Of a stretch of DNA of 63,732 bases, positions 58,855 to 63,732 are shown piece after piece. Below the pieces are notes generated by a model, which did no database searches, was not told the origin of the DNA, and saw only the letters and a list, made by a program, of their open reading frames with translations. The position numbers were made by a program, and so were the translations under genes. Each line of letters opens with the position of its first letter. Positions within the stretch are counted from its first letter, which is position 1. Origin of the DNA: a virus. Location: positions 1-63,732 of the IMG/VR virus record IMGVR_UViG_3300028559_000039; one strand, written 5' to 3'.

Positions 58855-59019
58855 ATGGCTAGAATGATAGAAGAAGCCATCGTTATTAGGTTATCAAAAC
58901 TTGTAAAAGACGAAGATACAACGCAACACATTGTTTCGGAAGATGCACAACTAGCATTGGAGCAAGTGGCACAGGAATTAGCAGGCCCGGGAGTGATTGT
59001 AGAGGTCGCTAACACATAA
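58855..59019 (+). CDS. Small helical protein (54 residues)
   Basis: The product ARMIEEAIVIRLSKLVKDED...VEVANT is acidic and helical. TTGGAG lies about 10 nt before the ATG. It ends in a TAATG overlap with the next small ORF. The coupled arrangement and late promoter support expression. Function unknown. Confidence 0.55.
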   Translation: MARMIEEAIVIRLSKLVKDEDTTQHIVSEDAQLALEQVAQELAGPGVIVEVANT

Positions 59020-59099
59020 TGGCTTTCGTATTCTACACATATTTGGTTGGTTGGTCTTCTGCTGCAATATTTTGCGGGCAGTGTGGAGAAAAAGCATGA
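59019..59099 (+). CDS. 26-residue hydrophobic micro-protein
   Basis: MAFVFYTYLVGWSSAAIF then CGQCGEKA: a hydrophobic segment followed by a CxxC pair. It is linked by overlapping stop/start codons to genes on both sides (TAATG and ATGA), so it is probably translated. Confidence 0.45.
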   Translation: MAFVFYTYLVGWSSAAIFCGQCGEKA

Positions 59100-59482
59100 G
59101 TGCTTCTACCACACTAATATTATTTCCACAAACAGCATACGTTAATCCAGGAAACGGAGCACCGTATACAGTAACGGGCGACTCACGTCCTGCCGCGGCA
59201 TATTATCTAGGTAATAAAGACCTGCAAACGGTCAACATAAGTTTAACCAACTGTACAGGTAACATTGTACTGGAAGCCACACTAGCTTCTCAGCCCGTAG
59301 ATTTGGATTGGTTCAAAGTCTATGAGTTAGAGGCAAATGCTAACGCAGCAGCAAACTCACTTCCGCAAATCGCGTCCAATGCTAGGGTGTACACAAATGT
59401 CGAAGGCAATTTTGTTTATGTCAGAGCGAAGATTGAAGGTTTTCAAGGCGGCGCTGTAAATTTTGTAAAGATAAGCTATTAG
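59096..59482 (+). CDS. Small virion-type beta protein
   Basis: ATG 59096 overlaps the micro-protein stop (ATGA) and follows GGAG; the TTG at 59051 is rejected. The 128-residue product (STTLILFPQTAYVNPGNGAP, TNVEGNFVYVRAKIEGFQGG) is beta-rich like phage neck or head-decoration proteins. It follows a late-type promoter. The exact role is unknown. Confidence 0.58.
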   Translation: MSASTTLILFPQTAYVNPGNGAPYTVTGDSRPAAAYYLGNKDLQTVNISLTNCTGNIVLEATLASQPVDLDWFKVYELEANANAAANSLPQIASNARVYTNVEGNFVYVRAKIEGFQGGAVNFVKISY

Positions 59483-59493
59483 AAAGAATTACA

Positions 59494-59679
59494 ATGGAAA
59501 CTACAATCAATATCAAAGCACAGTTCGAGGTATTCCTCGCAGAAAACGAAAAGTTTAACAAAGGCAATAGTGCTGCTGGTACTCGTGCCCGTAAGGCATT
59601 AGGTGAACTTGCTAAGTTGTGCAAGACTCGTCGCAACGAGATCACTGAAGAAAAGAATGCACGCAAAGAAGCAAATTAA
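59494..59679 (+). CDS. Histone Hc1-like DNA-binding protein
   Basis: The 61-residue basic protein contains FNKGNSAAGTRARKALGELA followed by Lys/Arg-rich helices. This matches the Hc1-like domain annotated in aquatic T4-like phages (NKGNKAAGTRLRK). It may bind or condense DNA. It is located between a virion protein and a nucleotidyltransferase. Confidence 0.7.
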   Translation: METTINIKAQFEVFLAENEKFNKGNSAAGTRARKALGELAKLCKTRRNEITEEKNARKEAN

Positions 59680-59682
59680 TCA

Positions 59683-60738
59683 ATGAATGTGATAGCAGTA
59701 TATCCCGGGAGATTCCATCCTCTGCACAAAGGCCACGCAGCTAGCTTTAAGCAGTTGGCGCAGAAGTTTGGTTTGGCGAATACATATCTTGCTATCTCAG
59801 CTAAACAAGAACAACCAAAGAGTCCTTTCTCATCACAAGATCGTGCTATGATGGCTTCTGCTTTGGGCATTCCTTCAAAGAACATTATGGCAGTTAGTAA
59901 TCCATATATGGCAAAGGAATACTTAGATAAGGTAGAAATGAATGGCGGCGACCCTGATAATACTATGCTAGTGTTTGGGGTGAGCAAAAAAGATATGGAG
60001 GGTGACCCGTCAATGGGCATCGCTCCGGATCCTCGTTTTAGTTTCAAGCCCAAGAAAGATGGTTCTGCTCCTTACATGCAACCTTACTCAGCAAAAGCGA
60101 TGCAAAACCCACAGCCGATGACTAAACATGCATATGTGTTATCAACTGATGTAGCCGAGTTTCCTATCGCGGGGGAAACAATGCGTGACGCAAGTGCTAT
60201 TCGCAAGGCATATGCAGGTGCCGATACCAAGAAAAAAATGAGAATTCTAACTGACTTATACGGAGATTCAGCAGAAAAGATGAAACAAACATTCGACAAT
60301 AACCTGCAGATTACTGAGAGCATTCGTAGGTTGATTGCTACTATCAAACCGTTGATCAATGAAGCGACTCCTGCACAAAAAGCAAAATTCGTTCATTTAT
60401 TGAGCGAAGCTAAAACTCAACTCTACAAACACAATAAGCGTGTCTATGAGAGTGAAAGTACAAGAGAACCAATTTACAAAGATGGTAGAGATATCGACAT
60501 CGTTAGAGATTTGGGCAATAACTATTATCTGTCTAAAGAAGTCGATGAAGATGACGATGTTCGTAAAGTAAATTATGCAGTCTATACTAAGGTTCCTGAT
60601 ACTACAGATATGTATACATTCGTCAATTTTGTGCAGGTGAGTCCATATGGCCCGAGCCGCGAAAAACTAGAAGCTGCGATCAAAAAAGTTATCGATGCTG
60701 ATCGAATCACAACCAATGATTACTTAGAAGAAAGATAA
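59683..60738 (+). CDS. HxGH nucleotidyltransferase (cytidylyltransferase-like) with C-terminal extension
   Basis: The 351-residue protein starts with AVYPGRFHPLHKGHAASF, the GRFxPxHxGH motif of the adenylyl/cytidylyltransferase family (NMN, pantetheine or glycerol-phosphate type). The ISS/T-type second motif may lie in TMRDASAIRKAY. The C-terminal 120 residues are acidic and unlike known enzymes. In T4-like phages such proteins are usually unassigned; NAD- or capping-type chemistry is possible. Confidence 0.75.
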   Translation: MNVIAVYPGRFHPLHKGHAASFKQLAQKFGLANTYLAISAKQEQPKSPFSSQDRAMMASALGIPSKNIMAVSNPYMAKEYLDKVEMNGGDPDNTMLVFGVSKKDMEGDPSMGIAPDPRFSFKPKKDGSAPYMQPYSAKAMQNPQPMTKHAYVLSTDVAEFPIAGETMRDASAIRKAYAGADTKKKMRILTDLYGDSAEKMKQTFDNNLQITESIRRLIATIKPLINEATPAQKAKFVHLLSEAKTQLYKHNKRVYESESTREPIYKDGRDIDIVRDLGNNYYLSKEVDEDDDVRKVNYAVYTKVPDTTDMYTFVNFVQVSPYGPSREKLEAAIKKVIDADRITTNDYLEER

Positions 60739-60820
60739 TTAATGATTGGCTTAGGCTAGCCAAAACACAGTAAATATGATACTTTCTGTCAAATAAAAAA
60801 AATCCATACCCTCGTTCTGT

Positions 60821-60828
60821 TGTAAATA
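60821..60828 (+). promoter_or_regulatory. Late-like promoter motif (TGTAAATA)
   Basis: It lies 30 nt before ATG 60859, with AGAAGAGGA as ribosome site. The remaining 120-nt gap holds a 6-bp hairpin at 60746-60763 without a T-run. Confidence 0.4.
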
Positions 60829-60858
60829 TCTTTATAGCTTACATTAGAAGAGGACTTC

Positions 60859-61758
60859 ATGGCTAAGAAACCAAAGATTACAACTACTGCACCGAGCGGC
60901 GAAGAGCGTACTGTTCCCGTAGAAAAGATTCAAGAAATTGCTGATCAAGCAGCAACAGAACAACAGCAAGCTCCGCAAGAAGGTCAAATTCAAGTTAACG
61001 TTGACTTCCTACGTACTACAAAAGTTCACATCGCAATGCCATGTTACGGCGGGATGTTGACTGAATCTACGTTCATGAGTTTTATCAAGTGGGCTAACAC
61101 TGCGCGTCAGTTAGGCATCGATTGGACGCTTGAGACTATGGTGAACGAATCACTCATCAGTCGCGCACGTAACACTCTCACTGCAAAGTTTTTGGCAATG
61201 CCGGACGCGACTCACCTATTCTTCGTGGACGCAGATATTGGTTGGGAACCTTGGCATCTACTCGTTCTACTAAATCGTGACGTTGATGTCATTGGTGGAC
61301 TTTACCCAATGAAGACGATGCCAATCAAGTGGGTCGTCAATGGATTTGAAGGTGCTGAAGAGGGCGCTGATGGCCTACAGGAAGTTTCAAAAGCGGGCAC
61401 TGGCTTCCTTCTTATGAAGAAGCATGTATTCGGTAAGCTGGATTCTCATCCAGCAGTCAAGCAGTACAAGAACGATATTGGTCTTGACCCGATGTATGAT
61501 CAATACTTGAAGACGTACTTTGATACCGCAGTACGTCAAAATCGTTATTATTCCGAGGACTGGACGGCCTGCGAGAACTTTAGAGACCTAGGTGGCAAGA
61601 TTTATGTTGACAAGCGTGTCTTGTTAAGACATTCCGGTTCATATGTTTTTTGCATGGAAAATCAGCAGCATCTTTTGGATACGATTGGTCCCATGTGGGC
61701 AGAAGCTCAAAAGGCCAAGGGCTACAAGATCATTGATGAAAACGGAAACGAAATCTAA
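60859..61758 (+). CDS. GT-A type glycosyltransferase-like protein
   Basis: The 299-residue protein has KVHIAMPCYGGMLTESTF, LISRARNTLTAKFL and the metal-binding DxD in HLFFVDADIGWEP, then DVIGGLYP. This is the pattern of a GT-A fold phage glycosyltransferase. The N-terminal 45 residues are Gln-rich and probably disordered. It may modify phage DNA, virion or host surface; the acceptor is unknown. It is flanked by a late-like motif and a strong terminator. Confidence 0.75.
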   Translation: MAKKPKITTTAPSGEERTVPVEKIQEIADQAATEQQQAPQEGQIQVNVDFLRTTKVHIAMPCYGGMLTESTFMSFIKWANTARQLGIDWTLETMVNESLISRARNTLTAKFLAMPDATHLFFVDADIGWEPWHLLVLLNRDVDVIGGLYPMKTMPIKWVVNGFEGAEEGADGLQEVSKAGTGFLLMKKHVFGKLDSHPAVKQYKNDIGLDPMYDQYLKTYFDTAVRQNRYYSEDWTACENFRDLGGKIYVDKRVLLRHSGSYVFCMENQQHLLDTIGPMWAEAQKAKGYKIIDENGNEI

Positions 61759-61771
61759 GTTTCTATAATAC

Positions 61772-61804
61772 AGGTAGGGAAGATTTAATCTTCCCTACCT
61801 TTTT
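61772..61804 (+). terminator. Rho-independent terminator
   Basis: A 13-bp stem (AGGTAGGGAAGAT/ATCTTCCCTACCT) with a 3-nt loop and TTTTT tail, directly after the glycosyltransferase gene. Confidence 0.96.
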
Positions 61805-61861
61805 GGCTATTTCGGTACAATCAATGTCGTGGATGGACAATCGTAAATCGAAGCAACTAGT

Positions 61862-61869
61862 GATAAATA
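61862..61869 (+). promoter_or_regulatory. Late-type promoter motif (GATAAATA)
   Basis: Exact consensus 32 nt before ATG 61902, just after a terminator. Confidence 0.62.
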
Positions 61870-61901
61870 CTCTATATACTCTATAACGATGGATTTTATC
61901 A

Positions 61902-63194
61902 ATGAAAATTAACGATATCTACGAAAGTACAACAGCCGGCTCGGTCGCAACTGTAGCACAGCCAATGATTGTCAAGGTACTGAAACGGTCTAACGTTGGA
62001 CAAGGCGTCTATCCTAATCAAAAAGCAGGTAGCTTATTCACTGGTAAAGAGCCTAATAAAAAGCTTGCCGACTCTATTTCAGAATCGCCGGCTGCTTTAC
62101 CCAGAATGAGTCAAGGTAAGAAAAGTGTGTCAGAAGAATGGACTCACGAGTATGGTAGTGGTGATACTTCACACTGGTCTGGAACAGTAAATACAGGTAA
62201 GTACATACACAATGGAGATGTTGTAGCCACATATACGGGTTTTGAACATCCTAGTACAGGCAGGCAGTCCCATATTAAAGTTAAGTTTTTACCAACCGGC
62301 AAAGTTAGGCAATTCAGTAATACTAGGTCTGGCTTCAACGACGCCGAAAAGTGGATTCGGTCAGACTGGCGCCTGCAGGGCTCAGCCAGAGATCGAACAG
62401 GAAATATGTTTGAAAGTGCGAAAACTAAGAAAAGTAAAGATGAGTTTGATGCTGAGTTAGATTCTAAGGGCAGATTTACTAAGGATTCAGTGAGAAAAAT
62501 GTTTAATGGGAAACTATCACCGGACGCTAAAGGCATCAAGGAAGCACACCTAGATGAAGATGAATTGATCATCGTGCCAGGACAAGGGCATAGATTAAAG
62601 AGCGGATTTATTCCTCACGATCAAGATCGTAGAGATCATGAAGTCGAGATGGCTCGCAGTGACTTATTCCAAGCAGCAAAGAATGCTAAGCAGACATTTG
62701 AGATGCTTCAAGGTGTGTCTGAAGATCAAGGACTCGAAGGCTGGGTACAGGCTAAGATCACTAAAGCAGCAGATTATCTAAACTCAGTTCGTCAGTATCT
62801 TGAGGGTAAACAAGTTCGTGAGATGACCGGCGGTGTTATCGCCGGTGGCGGTGTTGGCGAGGCAGCAGACCCTATCGAAAAAAGAATCACGGTTAAGAAA
62901 TGGGGCGGAAACGATGAACATAGTTGGGCTGTTCTAGTTGATGGCAAACCAGCTGTTACGGGGTTATCAAAGAGAGAAGTTCCGCACTACAAAACGCAAG
63001 TAATGAAGAAACTTCGTGAAAAACCTCAACTAACCGGAACTAATATAGAGGAAGGTGCTAAAGTTGACCGAATGGTAAAGCACATCAAGAAATCTGAAGA
63101 AAAAACAGGCAAGTCAAAGAAAGAAGCTGAGAATATTGCTTGGGCGACTGCTAACAAACGTGGCATGTTAGCTAACAAGAACAAAAAAGGCTAG
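61902..63194 (+). CDS. Multi-domain virion-associated protein candidate
   Basis: The 430-residue hydrophilic protein starts MKINDIYESTTAG; the IYE triplet fits a T4-type prohead-protease site. The middle has VPGQGHRLKSGFIPHDQDRR and a helical block (AKNAKQTFEMLQGV) typical of unassigned T4-like virion proteins. The end carries KSKKEAENIAWATANKRG, a short motif common at phage protein termini. Late promoter upstream. Packaging and ejection are inferred. Confidence 0.6.
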   Translation: MKINDIYESTTAGSVATVAQPMIVKVLKRSNVGQGVYPNQKAGSLFTGKEPNKKLADSISESPAALPRMSQGKKSVSEEWTHEYGSGDTSHWSGTVNTGKYIHNGDVVATYTGFEHPSTGRQSHIKVKFLPTGKVRQFSNTRSGFNDAEKWIRSDWRLQGSARDRTGNMFESAKTKKSKDEFDAELDSKGRFTKDSVRKMFNGKLSPDAKGIKEAHLDEDELIIVPGQGHRLKSGFIPHDQDRRDHEVEMARSDLFQAAKNAKQTFEMLQGVSEDQGLEGWVQAKITKAADYLNSVRQYLEGKQVREMTGGVIAGGGVGEAADPIEKRITVKKWGGNDEHSWAVLVDGKPAVTGLSKREVPHYKTQVMKKLREKPQLTGTNIEEGAKVDRMVKHIKKSEEKTGKSKKEAENIAWATANKRGMLANKNKKG

Positions 63195-63208
63195 TAGTCA
63201 CATGAGCA

Positions 63209-63257
63209 GCCACTAGTGGTTCAAAGAGAAGTGGGTTCGGTGTGAGTCCGCAGTGGC
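63209..63257 (+). other. Hairpin element before a mini-ORF
   Basis: A 6-bp helix (GCCACT with AGTGGC) closes a 49-nt element that contains TTCGGTGTGAGTCCG, reminiscent of a cobalamin-riboswitch core string. The other parts of such a riboswitch are not evident, so only a structured leader is claimed. Confidence 0.35.
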
Positions 63258-63281
63258 AAATAATAATAGTGGAAGGTAATC

Positions 63282-63329
63282 ATGAGTTCTATTCGTAAAA
63301 GCATGATTGTTAGCAGAGGGGCAGGATAA
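63282..63329 (+). CDS. 15-residue mini-ORF, possible leader peptide
   Basis: ATG 63282 has a good ribosome site (GGAAGG) and encodes MSSIRKSMIVSRGAG. The TAA abuts the GTG of the following gene (TAAGTG), consistent with translational coupling. Confidence 0.4.
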   Translation: MSSIRKSMIVSRGAG

Positions 63330-63732
63330 GTGCGTGACATAATCAACCTACTAGAAGCAGTTGAGAAAGGTTGCCCCCGTGCCACCCATGATATCGATTT
63401 AAATCTTAAGAATCGTCAAGTTGCGATTGATGAATACTTGTACGGGCCAGCTAATCCAAATAAGCCCGGCTCCTACTGGAAAGACTTGAGTAAAGTATTT
63501 AAAGTAGACGAACCCACAGCTAAGTCAATGATGTGCGGAAATTGTGCAGCATTTGATGTCAGTGATAGTATGCGTGACTGTATAGCAAGTGGTATCAAAG
63601 GCGATGAAGATAATATTGATCCTAATGCTACTATCAATTTAAGTGATTTGGGATATTGCAACTTCTTACACTTCAAGTGTGCAGGTAGTCGTAGTTGCAA
63701 AGCATGGGTAACCGGCGGCCCAATCACTGAAA
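63330..63732 (+). CDS. Cysteine-rich protein (runs off the window)
   Basis: GTG 63330 follows GAGGGG by 9 nt. The 134 visible residues begin RDIINLLEAVEKGCPRATHD and hold a Cys cluster: MCGNCAAFD, DCIASG, LGYCNFLHFKCAGSRSCKAWV, then GGPITE. The spacing resembles a high-potential iron-sulfur-like motif seen in some cyanophage virion proteins, or a zinc site. The 3' end is outside the window. Confidence 0.65.
   Translation, partial: MRDIINLLEAVEKGCPRATHDIDLNLKNRQVAIDEYLYGPANPNKPGSYWKDLSKVFKVDEPTAKSMMCGNCAAFDVSDSMRDCIASGIKGDEDNIDPNATINLSDLGYCNFLHFKCAGSRSCKAWVTGGPITE

Noticed and set aside
63209-63257. tRNA gene
   Set aside because: No clover-leaf can be drawn; T- and anticodon-arm spacing is wrong. 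No tRNA was seen elsewhere either.

Overview
This 63.7 kb window looks like part of a T4-type myovirus genome (contractile tail, lytic) with a moderately AT-rich base composition. The best evidence is the T4 replication set: UvsW-like helicase, gp62 and gp44 clamp loader, gp61 primase, gp41 helicase and a DexA-like exonuclease. Alongside it are class Ia ribonucleotide reductase, a T4 Rnl1-like RNA ligase, a GroES-like co-chaperonin, PhoH and many large virion proteins. Auxiliary genes (serine hydroxymethyltransferase, S-adenosylmethionine synthetase, class II aldolase, IscA/HesB carrier, peptide deformylase, Hc1-like protein) recall aquatic relatives such as cyanophages and pelagiphages. The host cannot be read from the sequence. 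I saw no tRNA genes, integrase or CRISPR array.

Layout. 1-1.8 kb: the end of a tail-fibre gene and a glycine-rich adhesin. 1.9-10.8 kb: a nucleotide-metabolism operon (nrdA in two pieces around a homing endonuclease, SHMT, aldolase, nrdB, glutaredoxin). 10.8-15.2 kb: a large virion protein and MetK. 15.2-18.7 kb: small early genes, an RNA ligase in two ORFs, and an AAA+ ATPase, with strong sigma70-like promoters. 18.8-27.9 kb: UvsW-like helicase, gp62, a run of small proteins, a DexA-like exonuclease, the C-terminal part of a DnaE-like polymerase, and deformylase. 27.9-28.7 kb: a GIY-YIG endonuclease on the minus strand. 28.9-38.9 kb: virion protein, primase, helicase, a nucleotidyltransferase plus ligase-like pair, capsid or virion candidates, IscA and a PD-(D/E)XK nuclease. 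38.9-46.7 kb: tail fibre, endolysin and two large virion proteins. 46.7-51.6 kb: the N-terminal part of the DnaE-like polymerase, GroES, gp44 and PhoH (minus). 51.7-58.8 kb: structural candidates, holin, DnaJ-like protein and a ClpA-like ATPase in two pieces around a second homing endonuclease. 58.8-63.7 kb: small proteins, Hc1-like protein, a HxGH nucleotidyltransferase, a GT-A-like protein, a multi-domain virion candidate and a partial cysteine-rich gene.

Main observations. (1) Two essential-type enzymes, NrdA and a ClpA-like unfoldase, are each broken at a catalytic-core motif. Each break has a very short N-intein (18 and 28 residues), a 134 or 137-residue C-intein on a separate ORF, and a homing endonuclease between. 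Splicing in trans would restore proteins of about 773 and 755 residues, close to normal family lengths. (2) A minimal C-family (DnaE-like) polymerase core is split over two ORFs 21 kb apart with no intein. (3) At least five promoters of the form TTGACx-N17-TATxxT sit exactly so that the predicted +1 is the A of an ATG, implying leaderless mRNAs. (4) A second promoter class, GATAAATA, resembles the T4 late promoter and precedes virion genes and both minus-strand endonucleases. (5) The RNA ligase is split between its catalytic motifs by a 61-nt hairpin-containing spacer.

All functional calls come from reading translated sequences by eye against remembered family motifs. No database search was run.
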